Assembly: GCA_027459605.1 (NCBI GenBank)
Contig: DAIDHR010000003.1
Coordinates: 1-64,000 of the forward strand
Source: Alphaproteobacteria bacterium
GTDB taxonomy: Bacteria; Pseudomonadota; Alphaproteobacteria; UBA9655
Direction of reading: 5' to 3'
Length of the DNA: 64,000 bases
Part shown: piece by piece, positions 50,427 to 60,762 of the stretch
Position numbering within the stretch: the first letter of the stretch is position 1
Layout of the letters: each line of letters opens with the position of its first letter
The notes under the pieces: generated by a model
What the model was told of the DNA's origin: nothing
The model's input: only the letters and a program-made list of their open reading frames with translations
Databases searched by the model: none
Made by a program: the position numbers and the translations under genes

Positions 50427-51761
50427 TTAAGCTCCACGTTGTGTAAAGGGGATATAGTGACGAAGAGTATCTCCCGTATAAAGTTGGCGGGGTCTTCCAA
50501 TCTTTTGGAGAGGATCTTCTATCATTTCCATCCATTGGGCAATCCAACCAACGGTTCTAGCCACAGCAAAAAGAACCGTAAACATAGATGTCGGCACACC
50601 TATGGCTTGCAAAATGATGCCTGAATAAAAGTCTACATTCGGATAAAGCTTTTTCTCAACAAAATATGGATCCTCAAGAGCAATTTTTTCGAGTTCTTTT
50701 GCAAGTTCCAAAAGGGGTTCGTGCTTATATCCAAGCTCTTCTAGGAGTTCTTGGCACGTTATTCTTAAGACCGATGCTCGAGGGTCATAATGTTTATAAA
50801 CACGATGACCAAAACCCATAAGGCGGAAAGGATCATCCTTGTCTTTGGCGCGTTTAATAAACTCAGGAATTCGATCTTTGTGGCCAATTTTCTTCAACAT
50901 ATGGAGGACAGCTTCATTAGCTCCCCCATGAGCAGGTCCCCAGAGGCAAGCAATTCCTGCTGCAATACAAGCAAATGGATTTGCTCCACTTGATCCTGCA
51001 AGGCGAACTGTTGAGGTGGATGCATTCTGTTCATGATCGGCATGGAGGATGAGGATTTTATCCAAAGCTCTAGCAACAATAGGATTGATTTTGTAAGGGC
51101 CGGCCGGGGTTGCAAACATCATGTGGAGGAGGTTTTCTGCGTACTTTAGGTCATTCCCGGGATACATGAAGGGTTGCCCTACAGAATACTTGTAAGCCAT
51201 CGCAGCAATGGTCGGCATTTTGGCAATAAGGCGATGAGATGCAATCATTCTTTGTTCAGGATCATGTATGTCTAAACTGTCATGATAAAAAGCTGAAAGA
51301 GCCCCCACGACACCAACCATAATAGCCATAGGATGGGCATCCCTTCGAAAGCCACTGTAAAAGTTTCGAAGCTGCTCATGAACCATTGTATGGAACGTGA
51401 TATTGTCTGAGAACTGGTCAAACTTCTCTTTCGTTGGTAGTTCTCCTTCCATAAGTAGGTAAGCAACCTCTAGGAACGTACTATTATCAGCTAACTCTTC
51501 AATAGGATAACCACGGTGTAATAAAACCCCCTTTTCTCCATCGATGAAAGTAATTTTAGATTCGCAACTTGCGGTTGACGTGTACCCTGGATCGTAAGTA
51601 AAACACGTGGTCTCCCCATAAAGCTTACGGATGTCAAGGACAGAAGGGCCAAGAGTTCCTTGAAGAACAGGGAGATTAACAGTTCTCGATCCTCCTGGCG
51701 TTCCAGGAGAGAGCTCAAGATGAGCAAGCTCTTGATCTTCTTCTAGAAAGTGTTTGGTCAT
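50427..51761 (-). CDS. gltA: citrate synthase
   Basis: 444 residues, type II (Gram-negative) citrate synthase, first step of the TCA cycle. Signatures: [60 protein letters not shown] (active-site His), [10 protein letters not shown] and [13 protein letters not shown] with the catalytic His. It lies downstream of gltX with a 104-bp gap and is followed by a coupled small ORF. Confidence 0.97.
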   Translation of the reverse strand: MTKHFLEEDQELAHLELSPGTPGGSRTVNLPVLQGTLGPSVLDIRKLYGETTCFTYDPGYTSTASCESKITFIDGEKGVLLHRGYPIEELADNSTFLEVAYLLMEGELPTKEKFDQFSDNITFHTMVHEQLRNFYSGFRRDAHPMAIMVGVVGALSAFYHDSLDIHDPEQRMIASHRLIAKMPTIAAMAYKYSVGQPFMYPGNDLKYAENLLHMMFATPAGPYKINPIVARALDKILILHADHEQNASTSTVRLAGSSGANPFACIAAGIACLWGPAHGGANEAVLHMLKKIGHKDRIPEFIKRAKDKDDPFRLMGFGHRVYKHYDPRASVLRITCQELLEELGYKHEPLLELAKELEKIALEDPYFVEKKLYPNVDFYSGIILQAIGVPTSMFTVLFAVARTVGWIAQWMEMIEDPLQKIGRPRQLYTGDTLRHYIPFTQRGA

Positions 51762-51865
51762 CTTGGAATCCTTCTCTCATTTTTTAAAATAATACAACCC
51801 ACTTCCTTAACAATCAATTTAGTTAACGATTAATTTTGAATGAGGTGAATTTTTTAGTATGAAAA

Positions 51866-53269
51866 TCAGGGCTTTAATAAAGGCCGGATTCTCTCTAACG
51901 TTTTATCTTTACCTAGGACGTGCATAATTTCAAAAATACTTGGTGAAACATTTTTGCCTGTTAAAGCTGCTCGAATAGGCTGAGCAACTTTTCCTAGTTT
52001 TAGGTCATTCTTTTCGGCAATTTCGCGAACATAATCTTCCAGCTGCAATTCTGTCCAGGAGACTTCTGGAAGGGCTGTCAAATAATCTTCAATGATCTTA
52101 AGAATCTGAAGACCTTCTGCATTTAAAATTTTTTGAGCAGCTTCATCTAATGTGGGAAGGTGAATATAGAAAAGGGAATTTTCAGCGAGCTCGATCATGG
52201 TTTTAGCTCGTTGTTTAAGGCCTTCCATTCCACGGCGTAAAAAATCGCGACCTTCAGAATTGACGGAAAGTCCATGGTTTTTTTCGATAAAAGGAACAAC
52301 AAGGTTTACAAGGCGGTTATTATCAGCTGCTCTTAAATAGTGGCCATTCAAATTTGTGAGTTTAACAAAGTCAAACCGAGCAGCTGATCTTCCCACATGA
52401 TTAAGATCAAACCACTCAATGGCTTCTTCTGTTGAAATAATCTCTGCGTTTCCATGACTCCATCCTAGACGGAGAAGGTAATTTCTCAAGGCCTCAGGTA
52501 AGAAACCCATGTCTCGGTAGGCTTCGACACCAAGGGCTCCATGCCTTTTTGATAGCTTAGCTCCATCCGGTCCGTGAATGAGGGGGATATGAGCATAATG
52601 AGGGACTTTCCAATCCATGGCTTTAAAGATATGAAATTGCCGGAACATATTGGTTAGGTGATCATCTCCTCGAATAACATGGGTAATTCCCATATCATGA
52701 TCATCAATGACTACAGAAAGATTAAAGGTAGGCGTTCCATCGGCCCGCAGAAGAATCATATCATCAAGCTGTTCGTTTGAGATTTTAACTTCTCCTTGAA
52801 CAAAGTCATGGATTAGTGTGTTTCCTTCTTGAGGAGATTTGAAGCGAATGGCTGGTGTAACATCTTTTGGGGCTTCTTCAGGGGAGCGATTTCGCCACCG
52901 GCCATCATAACGAGGGGGGAGGCCCTTGGATCTAGCTTCTTCCCGCATAGCTTCCAGTTCTTCTGGGGTGCAATAGCAATAATAGGCAAGTCCTTTTGAT
53001 AAAAGTTCTTTTACAACGTCAACATGTCTTTCCATGCGGTCAAATTGATGAACGGGTGTTTCATCCCACCCGATCTCGAGCCATTCTAAACCCTTATAGA
53101 TGGCCTCGACAGCCTCCAGGGTCGAGCGTACCCGATCTGTGTCTTCAATTCGCAGCAACATTTTCCCTCCATGGTGACGGGCAAAAAGCCAATTAAAGAG
53201 AGCTGTTCGGGCACTGCCAATATGAAGATATCCTGTTGGAGATGGGGCAAAGCGAACTATGACAGACAT
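51866..53269 (-). CDS. gltX: glutamyl-tRNA synthetase
   Basis: About 467 residues from the ATG at 53269, which has AAAGGAAG upstream and begins MSVIVRFAPSPTGYLHIGSA. Class I motifs are HIGS and the KLSKRH loop; EQLDDMILLRADGTPTFNLS and ITHVIRGDDHLTN are typical. It charges tRNA-Glu, possibly also tRNA-Gln if the GatCAB route is used. Alphaproteobacteria often have two copies, and only one is in this window. The final stop is TGA after RPLLKP. Confidence 0.95.
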   Translation of the reverse strand: MSVIVRFAPSPTGYLHIGSARTALFNWLFARHHGGKMLLRIEDTDRVRSTLEAVEAIYKGLEWLEIGWDETPVHQFDRMERHVDVVKELLSKGLAYYCYCTPEELEAMREEARSKGLPPRYDGRWRNRSPEEAPKDVTPAIRFKSPQEGNTLIHDFVQGEVKISNEQLDDMILLRADGTPTFNLSVVIDDHDMGITHVIRGDDHLTNMFRQFHIFKAMDWKVPHYAHIPLIHGPDGAKLSKRHGALGVEAYRDMGFLPEALRNYLLRLGWSHGNAEIISTEEAIEWFDLNHVGRSAARFDFVKLTNLNGHYLRAADNNRLVNLVVPFIEKNHGLSVNSEGRDFLRRGMEGLKQRAKTMIELAENSLFYIHLPTLDEAAQKILNAEGLQILKIIEDYLTALPEVSWTELQLEDYVREIAEKNDLKLGKVAQPIRAALTGKNVSPSIFEIMHVLGKDKTLERIRPLLKP

Positions 53270-53438
53270 TTTCTTCCTTTTAAAAAATTTAGAATCACAT
53301 CTTGTCATTGAGAATCAGAGGAGGCAATTGAAAAACTTTTCAGTCGCTGTTTCTTCTTCCTGCCTTTTTCGGTGGCCTTGATATTTATCCTTTTCATTTC
53401 ATCTAATCTGATAGAAAATAAGAAAAAAGTTAAAAAAA

Positions 53439-55487
53439 ATGCATAAACAAAAAAGAAACATTCTTTCATTTTTTTATGACGACTACCACCTTTGGCCGGT
53501 GTGGCTTCCTGTCCTTTTAGGGCTTGGAATTACCCTTTATTTTAGCCTTCCCTTTGAGCCACCTTTCTGGTGGGGAATTTTGTGTTTTCCTTTTCTTTTT
53601 ATGTCCTTAATAAGCCGCTCTTTTCGTGTGGTTTTTGTCGTTTGCGGGATGATCACCCTTGGATTTTCTGCAGCATTCGTGCGGACCCATTATCTGGGTA
53701 CGATCATGCTCCACTATCCTTTGCCAGTTCTCACTATTGAAGGAAAGGTAAGTCAGGTTGAGTTAAAACCCACCCAAAAAGGGTTCTTATACCAACGATT
53801 AAGTCTAATAAATATTAAAGCGGACACACCCGAAGTACTTCCTCAGAAAATTCGATTAACCCTTAAGGGAAAAAGAGAACGCCTTTGGCCGGGGCAGTTT
53901 ATTCGACTCAAGGCTAAATTAAATCCTATTTCTGATCTTTCGGTCCCTGGAGGATTTGATTTTCGAAGGCAAGCTTATTTTAATGGGTTAGGAGCGACTG
54001 GATTTGCCTTATCTTCTCCTGAAATTTTAAAGGACTCTCCTTCTTGGGACGACCTCATTGAAAAAAGAAGGGAAAAGATTACGGCTTTTTTCTTGACCCA
54101 TATGTCTTTCCCACTGGGAGCGATTGCAGCAGCTTTGATTACAGGGGATAAAGCAGCCATCCCTGAGGAGACTCGTGAAGATTTTATCAACTCTGGTCTT
54201 GCCCATATTCTTGCGATATCTGGTCTTCACCTGACCATTATTGCAGGAGTTGTGTTTATGGTTATAAGACGAGGGGTAGCCCTGATTCCCCCTCTTTGCC
54301 TTGTTTTTAATAGCAAAAAAATTGCAGCCTTAGGGACAGTTTTGATGACTCTCCTTTATCTTATTTTATCCGGGTTTGGAATACCAGCTCAACGGGCATT
54401 TATTATGATCTCATGTGTTATGGGGGCTATTTTAATCGATCGGACGGCTCTTTCCATGAGAACAGTTGCGTTTGCAGCGTTCCTTATCCTAATGATCACC
54501 CCTGAGGCTCTTTTAGGGCCTAGCTTTCAACTTTCTTTTGCAGCGGTTATGGCTCTTATTGCTGGGTATGAAGCTTGGAAAAATCCTGTGGCTTTTTGGG
54601 TCATTAAAGGAGGAAGGTTTCGTAAACTCCTTGTTTACGGAGGAGGACTTGCTTTTACATCCCTCCTAGCGACGCTCGCAACCCTTCCTTTTACCATATA
54701 CCTTTTTCACCGATTTAGCCTTCATGCTATTGAGGCAAATTTAGTGGCGGTCCCCTTGACAAGCCTTGTGATTATGCCTTCTGCTCTTTTAACCTGTCTT
54801 TTGACACCATTTGGACTAGGAGATGGACCTCTTTGGATTTTTGAAAAGTCTTTAACACTTTTAATTTCCATTGCCTCAACAGTTTCATCCTGGCCGGGAG
54901 CCAATATTCCCGTTAGGCACCCCCCCATTGTATCCTTTATTTTGGTCGTTTCAGGAGGGCTCTGGCTATTCCTTTGGCAGCAACCTTGGAGAAGATGGGG
55001 AATTCTATCTATAGGAATTGGGTTTTTTGCAAGCTTTTTGGGGGAGCCCCCTCACCTTTTGATTGATGGCCAAGGAAAAATCGTGGCTCTCTATGAAAAC
55101 GAATTTCTGTACGTGAGTTCTCTGAGAAAGGGTAAATTTACAGCTGAAACCTGGAAAAAATATGTAGCAGCAAAAGAAATAAAGCCGATGGCGTGTCAAG
55201 ATGGTGTTTGTCGCGCGTCTTTTCAAACAATTCCTATCCTTATCTCTTACGACATAGAAAACCAGCCGTGTGAAAAAGGGGCCCTTCATATTTTTCTAGA
55301 GCCCAAACAAAATGTGTGTCCTGAAGCTTACTTTACCCTTGATTGGTATAATCTTTGGCGAAAGGGAGGGCATGTGATTTGGCTGACCGCAAAAGATCCT
55401 CATCTTAAAAATGTTTATGATTTTCAAGGGGATCGCCCCTGGACCCGGAAGGCCATTCCTCGGAAAGCCAGGCCAATGAATAAATAA
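53439..55487 (+). CDS. comEC: ComEC/Rec2-family DNA-uptake channel protein
   Basis: 682 residues: N-terminal membrane helices plus DUF4131 domain (VLTIEGKVSQVELKPTQKGF to VPGGFDFRRQAYFNGLG), then the competence domain with GDKAAIPEETREDFINSGLA, HILAISGLHLTIIAG and LLYLILSGFGIPAQRAFIMI. The C-terminal ~150 residues are soluble but lack the HxHxDH motif of metallo-beta-lactamase-type ComEC. It carries single-stranded DNA across the inner membrane. It is divergent from gltX, a common alphaproteobacterial layout. Other competence genes are not in the window. Confidence 0.9.
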   Translation: MHKQKRNILSFFYDDYHLWPVWLPVLLGLGITLYFSLPFEPPFWWGILCFPFLFMSLISRSFRVVFVVCGMITLGFSAAFVRTHYLGTIMLHYPLPVLTIEGKVSQVELKPTQKGFLYQRLSLINIKADTPEVLPQKIRLTLKGKRERLWPGQFIRLKAKLNPISDLSVPGGFDFRRQAYFNGLGATGFALSSPEILKDSPSWDDLIEKRREKITAFFLTHMSFPLGAIAAALITGDKAAIPEETREDFINSGLAHILAISGLHLTIIAGVVFMVIRRGVALIPPLCLVFNSKKIAALGTVLMTLLYLILSGFGIPAQRAFIMISCVMGAILIDRTALSMRTVAFAAFLILMITPEALLGPSFQLSFAAVMALIAGYEAWKNPVAFWVIKGGRFRKLLVYGGGLAFTSLLATLATLPFTIYLFHRFSLHAIEANLVAVPLTSLVIMPSALLTCLLTPFGLGDGPLWIFEKSLTLLISIASTVSSWPGANIPVRHPPIVSFILVVSGGLWLFLWQQPWRRWGILSIGIGFFASFLGEPPHLLIDGQGKIVALYENEFLYVSSLRKGKFTAETWKKYVAAKEIKPMACQDGVCRASFQTIPILISYDIENQPCEKGALHIFLEPKQNVCPEAYFTLDWYNLWRKGGHVIWLTAKDPHLKNVYDFQGDRPWTRKAIPRKARPMNK

Positions 55488-55498
55488 AAAGACACACG

Positions 55499-55530
55499 GG
55501 GCTAGATAGAAGATTTTCTTAATCTAGCCC
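55499..55530. terminator. hairpin between comEC and a small secreted-protein gene
   Basis: GGGCTAGAT and ATCTAGCCC pair with partial further pairing inside (AGAA/TTCT). The minus-strand side reaches TCTTTTTATT, so it can end the minus-strand gene. On the plus strand only TT follows. Confidence 0.6.
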
Positions 55531-55573
55531 TTAAAAGAATAGAGATAGACTCTTTGTCTTTTAACCTGGAAAC

Positions 55574-55777
55574 TTAAGCCTTCTTATGGCAAGGTTTACC
55601 ACTGCCGTTTACACCAGTCCCCTTGGGCCCACAATGGTTATGTACTTTCTTTTTGGCAACGGAATCCGCTGCAAATACAGCAAAAGGTTGTTTTGCTGTA
55701 GAAACTGCCATCAGGGTTGGGGCTGATAAAAAGCCTGCAGCAAGAAACAGAAGACAAATTTTATAAAAACGGTTCAT
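55574..55777 (-). CDS. small exported His/Cys/Lys protein
   Basis: A 67-residue precursor with a signal peptide (MNRFYKICLLFLAAGFL, cleavage in the APTLMA region). The mature part is basic and ends with VHNHCGPKGTGVNGSGKPCHKK, a loop with two Cys and three His that could bind a metal or form one disulfide. The start is in an AT-rich leader and its terminator hairpin is at 55499-55530. No family recognised. Confidence 0.6.
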   Translation of the reverse strand: MNRFYKICLLFLAAGFLSAPTLMAVSTAKQPFAVFAADSVAKKKVHNHCGPKGTGVNGSGKPCHKKA

Positions 55778-55883
55778 TTTACAGTACTCCTATATAAAAT
55801 TCGTATAAGAATTATATTTATTGTTATTATAATATCATAAAAAATAATAAATAGCAAGAACTTATAGGATATATATTATAAAA

Positions 55884-57143
55884 CTAAGGTTTTGTAATGA
55901 GCCCATGGCGCTTTTTCCCAGCCGAAAGCTTTAGGGGGGAGCCATCCTGAAAGGAAGTTGCTGTAATGACAGAAAGTTCATTTTGAATAGGAGTATCATT
56001 GAGCCGTGCACCTCCTCCTTCTATTAAACGTCGGGCTTCACCTTTTGAGGAGGTCAAGCCCAGTCGGCAGAAGAGATCAAGGATGGGGGCTCCTTTTTCT
56101 AGTTCTTCTTGAGTTAACATAAGGGTAGGAAGGGAACTTTCCTGATAGTTTGCTTGAGTCGTTTCAAAAAGTTTATGAGCTGTTTCACGAGCTTCTTGGG
56201 CTGCTTTTTCCCCATGAATAAAGGCAGTTGCCTTATCGGCTAAAACTTTTTTAGCTTCATTTATTTCAGCCCCTTCTAATTTTTCGAGCCTTTCAATTTC
56301 GTCGAGAGGAAGAGTTGTAAAAAGCCTTAAAAACCGTCCCACATCCTTATCTTCTGTGTTACGCCAGAATTGCCAATATTCAAATGGGGAGAGGAGATCC
56401 GCATTAAGCCAAACAGCACCTTGGGCTGTTTTTCCCATTTTGGCTCCACTAGCCGTTGTGATCAACGGTGTTGTAAGTCCATAAACAGTTTTGTGTGTCA
56501 CTCTTCGGACAAGCTCGACCCCATTTATTATATTTCCCCATTGATCAACCCCTCCAATTTGGACACAACATCCATACTTCTTGTAAAGCTCAAGAAAATC
56601 ATAAGCCTGGAGAATCATGTAGTTGAATTCGAGGAAAGTCATTGGATGTTCTCGTTCAAGGCGCAGACGGACACTTTCAAAAGTCAGCATGCGGTTGATA
56701 GTGAAATGAGTCCCATAATCTCTTAAAAAGGAAGAATAATTTAAGGAATCAATCCATGCATCATTATTGAGCAAAAGAGCGTCCTTTGGACCCTTTCCAA
56801 AGGTTAGGGCTCGGCTAAAAATGGTTGAGAGTTTTTCAATGTTTTCCCGAATTTCTTCCTCACTCAAGAGTTTACGGGATTCATCTTTTCCTGTAGGGTC
56901 CCCAATTTTTGTGGTTGCTCCCCCCATCAAAACCAAAGGACGGTTTCCCGTTTGCTGCAACCAATAAAGAACCATAATTTGAACAAGACTTCCTACATGG
57001 AAGCTCCTGGCTGTTGCATCAAAGCCAATATAAGCTGTTATGGGTTCTTGAGTGAGTAAAGTATCCAGCCCCTCAAGGTCCGTTGCTTGGTGAATGAAAC
57101 CTCGTGTATCAAGAATGGTTAAAAAGTCAGACTTTAGGGACAT
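55884..57143 (-). CDS. tyrS: tyrosyl-tRNA synthetase
   Basis: 419 residues. Class I signatures: [20 protein letters not shown] (HIGH variant HVGS) and [15 protein letters not shown] (KMSKS variant KMGKT), plus [20 protein letters not shown] and [14 protein letters not shown]-terminal S4-like RNA-binding domain ([18 protein letters not shown]). It overlaps the phoU gene by 17 bp and is thus the last gene of the pst operon transcript. Confidence 0.97.
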   Translation of the reverse strand: MSLKSDFLTILDTRGFIHQATDLEGLDTLLTQEPITAYIGFDATARSFHVGSLVQIMVLYWLQQTGNRPLVLMGGATTKIGDPTGKDESRKLLSEEEIRENIEKLSTIFSRALTFGKGPKDALLLNNDAWIDSLNYSSFLRDYGTHFTINRMLTFESVRLRLEREHPMTFLEFNYMILQAYDFLELYKKYGCCVQIGGVDQWGNIINGVELVRRVTHKTVYGLTTPLITTASGAKMGKTAQGAVWLNADLLSPFEYWQFWRNTEDKDVGRFLRLFTTLPLDEIERLEKLEGAEINEAKKVLADKATAFIHGEKAAQEARETAHKLFETTQANYQESSLPTLMLTQEELEKGAPILDLFCRLGLTSSKGEARRLIEGGGARLNDTPIQNELSVITATSFQDGSPLKLSAGKKRHGLITKP

Positions 57144-57816
57144 TTTTCAAGAGTTCACTTTCTTTAAAAGACTTTGCTGTTACCATGGTGTAAACAGCTT
57201 CTGCAATATTTTGGGATTGATCTCCAATGCGTTCGATATTTTTAGCCGCGAACAAAAGTTGGGTGCAGGGGCCGATATTTTTTGGATCTGAAACCATTGC
57301 ATCAAAAAGTTCCAGGAGATAAGCATTGTAATGCTCGTCAACATCTTGATCCATATGCCATACCTGAAGGGCTAATTCAACATTATGAGTTTCAAAAGCA
57401 GTTAAAGCTTGTTCAATCATCCGTTTAGGAATTTTCACAAGATCTGACAGCTTTTCAGCGGCGAGAAGAGGAGGCATATCCTTTAAAAGAAGGGTTCGCT
57501 TTGCAATATTTGCAGCATAATCTGCAATACGCTCGACTTGGTTTGAAATTTTAAGAGCAGCCACGACCATCCGTAAATCGGAAGCAACAGGTTGACGCAA
57601 AGCTAAAATTCGAATGGCTAGATCATCCACTTTTAGTTCCAAAAGATTAATTTGGTAATCCTTTTCAATAACTTCGTGGGCGAGCTTTTCCTTTCTTTTT
57701 ACAATAGATTGGGTGGCTTTTTGAATTTGATCAATCGTAAGCTCACCCATGTGTCGAATCAAAGCATGGAGGGTTTTAAGCTCTTCGTCATAGGCTTTAA
57801 CTATATGTTCGCTCAT
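57127..57816 (-). CDS. phoU: phosphate-transport regulator PhoU
   Basis: 229 residues in two three-helix bundles: [40 protein letters not shown] and [20 protein letters not shown] in the first, repeated as [20 protein letters not shown] in the second. The E/R-D-x3-N metal motifs are present. It links the Pst transporter with PhoR signalling. It starts inside the pstB stop (ATGA), showing that UGA ends translation here. Confidence 0.95.
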   Translation of the reverse strand: MSEHIVKAYDEELKTLHALIRHMGELTIDQIQKATQSIVKRKEKLAHEVIEKDYQINLLELKVDDLAIRILALRQPVASDLRMVVAALKISNQVERIADYAANIAKRTLLLKDMPPLLAAEKLSDLVKIPKRMIEQALTAFETHNVELALQVWHMDQDVDEHYNAYLLELFDAMVSDPKNIGPCTQLLFAAKNIERIGDQSQNIAEAVYTMVTAKSFKESELLKNVPKV

Positions 57817-58571
57817 CCGTAACGTCCTGTAATATATCCTTGAGTGCGGGCATCTTGAGGTATAGTAAAGAGAGCTCCTGTCTCTCCGGCTTCAACAAGA
57901 TAGCCACTATGAAAAAAAGCTGTTTGTTGTGATACACGGGCTGCTTGTTGAAGATTATGCGTAACAATAACAATCGTAAACCTCTCACGCAATTCATCAA
58001 TAAGTTCTTCGACCTTCGCTGTTGCGATCGGGTCAAGAGCTGAACATGGTTCATCCATCAAGATGACTTCAGGGTTCACAGCGATGGCTCGGGCAATGCA
58101 GAGTCGCTGCTGCTGTCCACCGGAAAGGCGTGTTGCGGGTTGATAAAGCCGATCTTTCACTTCTTCCCACAGGCCAGCACGAACCAAGCTTTTTTCAACT
58201 ATTTGGTCCAGGTCAGCTTTACTTTTGAAAAGGCTATGAATGCGAGGGCCGTAAGCTACATTTTCATATATTGATCTGGGAAAGGGGTTAGGTTTTTGAA
58301 ATACCATCCCAACATGAGTGCGAAGCTCAACAACATCTACAGAGGGAGCATAAATATCTTTGTCATCAAGTAACACTTGCCCATCAACATGGGCATTAGG
58401 AATGATGTCGTTCATTCGATTTAGACATCGTAAAAAGGAACTTTTCCCGCACCCTGAAGGCCCAATAAGAGCTGTTGTCTGAAATTCAGGAAACCCCAAG
58501 CTTACGTCAAAGAGCGCTTGTTTATTGCCGTAAAAAAGATTCAAGTGGTTAACATTAATCTTCAAGGTCAT
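57813..58571 (-). CDS. pstB: phosphate ABC transporter ATP-binding protein PstB
   Basis: About 252 residues from the ATG at 58571, right after the pstA stop; an earlier ATG at 58613 lies in pstA. Walker [20 protein letters not shown], signature [19 protein letters not shown], Walker [17 protein letters not shown] and [10 protein letters not shown] with the switch His. It ends RYG before TGA. It drives phosphate import with PstA and PstC. Confidence 0.97.
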   Translation of the reverse strand: MTLKINVNHLNLFYGNKQALFDVSLGFPEFQTTALIGPSGCGKSSFLRCLNRMNDIIPNAHVDGQVLLDDKDIYAPSVDVVELRTHVGMVFQKPNPFPRSIYENVAYGPRIHSLFKSKADLDQIVEKSLVRAGLWEEVKDRLYQPATRLSGGQQQRLCIARAIAVNPEVILMDEPCSALDPIATAKVEELIDELRERFTIVIVTHNLQQAARVSQQTAFFHSGYLVEAGETGALFTIPQDARTQGYITGRYG

Positions 58572-58572
58572 T

Positions 58573-59631
58573 TTACGACTCAAATTTTTTGCGGATGAGA
58601 ATAGCAATCCCATTAAAAAAGGATATCATAACAAGTAGAATTATAATAGCACCCGACGTATTTTCAATAAATCCCAATTCGGGACTTCGAGACCAATTAA
58701 AGATTTGAACTGGAAGAACAGTCGCGGGATCTAAAAAGGAAGAGGGAGGGGTTGCAATGAAAGCAACCATGCCAATCATAAGAAGGGGAGCGGTCTCTCC
58801 AAGAGCTCTTGCAAAGCTTAAAATGACGCCCGTCATAATCCCGGGAAGCGCATAAGGAACAACATGGTGAAAAAGAACTTGAAGAGGTGTCGCCCCCAAT
58901 CCAAGAGCTGCCTCTTTTAGCGAAGAGGGTACGGAAGAAAGGGCCGCTCTTGTTGCAACAACAATAACAGGAAGGCTCATCAGTCCCAAGGTCAATCCCC
59001 CAACAACCGCCGAGGGTCGGGGAAGGTGCATGAAATGGATAAAAAAAACAAGACCCAAAAGACCAAATATAATGGAGGGCACGGCAGCTAGATTGTTGAT
59101 GTTAGCTTCGATTAAATAAGTGAGCCTATTTTTTGGGGCAAATTCTTCGAGATAAAGAGCTGTCCCAATACCTAAAGGAAAGGCTGTTAAACAGGTGACA
59201 ATAAGGGTCAAGAGCGATCCCCATAAACTTCCCCAAATTCCGGCTAACTCTGGCTCACGAGAATCGGAATGGGTAAAGAAGCCCCAATTGAAGGTGAGGC
59301 GAATTTGGTCCTTCTTTTTCAGATTCTCAAGCACTTGAATTTGATTCTGTGACAGTTTTCCTTGGTGTCCGTGCTTCATATACATATCGACATCATCGGA
59401 TGCTATAATCCACTGGATTCCTTTATTAAAATGATAGGGGGCATGAGGATTTAAAAGATCATTTCTCCCACTGTCTACAAAGATTTCAGTTCTTAAAAAA
59501 GCGGGGTACCCCTTGTAAAAAATGTCACCAAAAATGACTCCCAAAAAAAGAAGGGCCAAAGCAAGGCTTATGAGTCCCATGCGGCGAAACCATTTTTCTT
59601 TTCTGTGGCGCTTTTTAAGAATTTTTGTCAT
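58573..59631 (-). CDS. pstA: phosphate ABC transporter permease PstA
   Basis: 352 residues, inner membrane. An N-terminal helix ([18 protein letters not shown]) precedes a long periplasmic loop, then the transport domain with [20 protein letters not shown] and the EAA loop [21 protein letters not shown]. The long loop is typical of the larger PstA form found in many alphaproteobacteria. It overlaps the small membrane ORF by 4 bp. Confidence 0.93.
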   Translation of the reverse strand: MTKILKKRHRKEKWFRRMGLISLALALLFLGVIFGDIFYKGYPAFLRTEIFVDSGRNDLLNPHAPYHFNKGIQWIIASDDVDMYMKHGHQGKLSQNQIQVLENLKKKDQIRLTFNWGFFTHSDSREPELAGIWGSLWGSLLTLIVTCLTAFPLGIGTALYLEEFAPKNRLTYLIEANINNLAAVPSIIFGLLGLVFFIHFMHLPRPSAVVGGLTLGLMSLPVIVVATRAALSSVPSSLKEAALGLGATPLQVLFHHVVPYALPGIMTGVILSFARALGETAPLLMIGMVAFIATPPSSFLDPATVLPVQIFNWSRSPELGFIENTSGAIIILLVMISFFNGIAILIRKKFES

Positions 59632-59891
59632 GCGAGCTTCTTAAGAAGAAAGAAGACAGTATTAATAACAATAGCAACGATAAGCACAACTCCCGCAACA
59701 ATTAAAAAGCCAAAAGCAAAGAGAATAGCAACGGCTAGAAGAAGAGCAATAGCTAGCCAATGTTTCCAGGTCAATCGACGAGGGCTTGTTTCCCACCTCC
59801 AACTTTCAACCTCGATATGGATTTTTTTATTGTCATTTGATGTGGGGGGAAGTTTTTTAGCCATAAATCCTCTTATACCGTTTAATGCCAT
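59628..59891 (-). CDS. small membrane protein between pstC and pstA
   Basis: 87 residues (78 if started at the ATG at 59864). A soluble N-terminal half (KKLPPTSNDNKKIHIEVESW) is followed by a basic RRLTWKHW patch and one or two hydrophobic helices (LAIALLLAVAILFAFGFLIV and VVLIVAIVINTVFFLL). It overlaps pstC by 35 bp and pstA by 4 bp, so it is translated as part of the pst operon. The canonical pstSCAB-phoU operon has no gene here. It could be an accessory subunit of the permease. Confidence 0.7.
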   Translation of the reverse strand: MALNGIRGFMAKKLPPTSNDNKKIHIEVESWRWETSPRRLTWKHWLAIALLLAVAILFAFGFLIVAGVVLIVAIVINTVFFLLKKLA

Positions 59892-60762
59892 ATAAGGCGA
59901 GTATATTTAAAAAAAGAGTTAGAATAAATAACACAAATCCAAGGCCAAAGGCAGCCAGCGTTTTTGCATTATCAAACTCTTGCTCTCCTGTCAGGAGGTT
60001 GACGATTTGAACCGTAACAGTTGTGACAGCTTCGAGAGGATTGAAGGTTAAATTAGCTGCGAGGCCTGCGGCCATAACAACGATCATGGTCTCACCAATG
60101 GCTCGAGAAAGAGAAAGAAGAAAGGCCGCCATAAGGTTAGGAAAGGCAGCGGGAAGGAGGACCCTCACAATGGTTTCGGAGGATGTCGCTCCAAGGCCCA
60201 TAGATCCTTCCCGGAGGCTTGTTGGTAATCGGTGGAGGGCGTCTTCACACAGAGAGGACATATAAGGCAAAATCATGATTCCCATGACGAGTCCTGCATT
60301 CAGAGCACTTTCACTAGCGATAGATATTTGAAAAAATCCCGCGATTTCTCTTAAAATAGGTGCCAACGTTGTTGCTGCAAAGAAACCATAGACCAAAGTT
60401 GGAATACCAGCCAACGTTTCAAGGAGAGGTTTGAAGATTTGGCGCACGGAACTTGTCGCATACTCGGATAAATAGACGGCAATCATGGTACCGCAGGGAA
60501 TCGCAACAGCCATTGCAACCAAGGTGATAAGGGCTGTTCCTGTAAAAAGTGGGATTGCACCAAACCCGGAGACTTCTCCTGTAGGAAGCGTATAAGGAGC
60601 CCAGGTGAGCCCAAAAAGGAAATCAATAGGAGACACCCTTGAAAAGAAGCGCAGGGCTTCTCCAATGAGAGATGCTACAATTCCAATGGTTACAGCCACG
60701 GACCCAAAGGCACAGAGCAAGAAAAATAAACGAACACATCGCTCAACCCACAAGAATCTCAT
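59857..60762 (-). CDS. pstC: phosphate ABC transporter permease PstC
   Basis: 301 residues, six membrane helices. Conserved regions: PLFTGTALITLVAMAVAIPC, LLETLAGIPTLVYGFFA and the EAA loop LREGSMGLGATSSETIVRVL. Pairs with PstA to form the channel. It overlaps pstS by 4 bp. Confidence 0.95.
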   Translation of the reverse strand: MRFLWVERCVRLFFLLCAFGSVAVTIGIVASLIGEALRFFSRVSPIDFLFGLTWAPYTLPTGEVSGFGAIPLFTGTALITLVAMAVAIPCGTMIAVYLSEYATSSVRQIFKPLLETLAGIPTLVYGFFAATTLAPILREIAGFFQISIASESALNAGLVMGIMILPYMSSLCEDALHRLPTSLREGSMGLGATSSETIVRVLLPAAFPNLMAAFLLSLSRAIGETMIVVMAAGLAANLTFNPLEAVTTVTVQIVNLLTGEQEFDNAKTLAAFGLGFVLFILTLFLNILALYGIKRYKRIYG

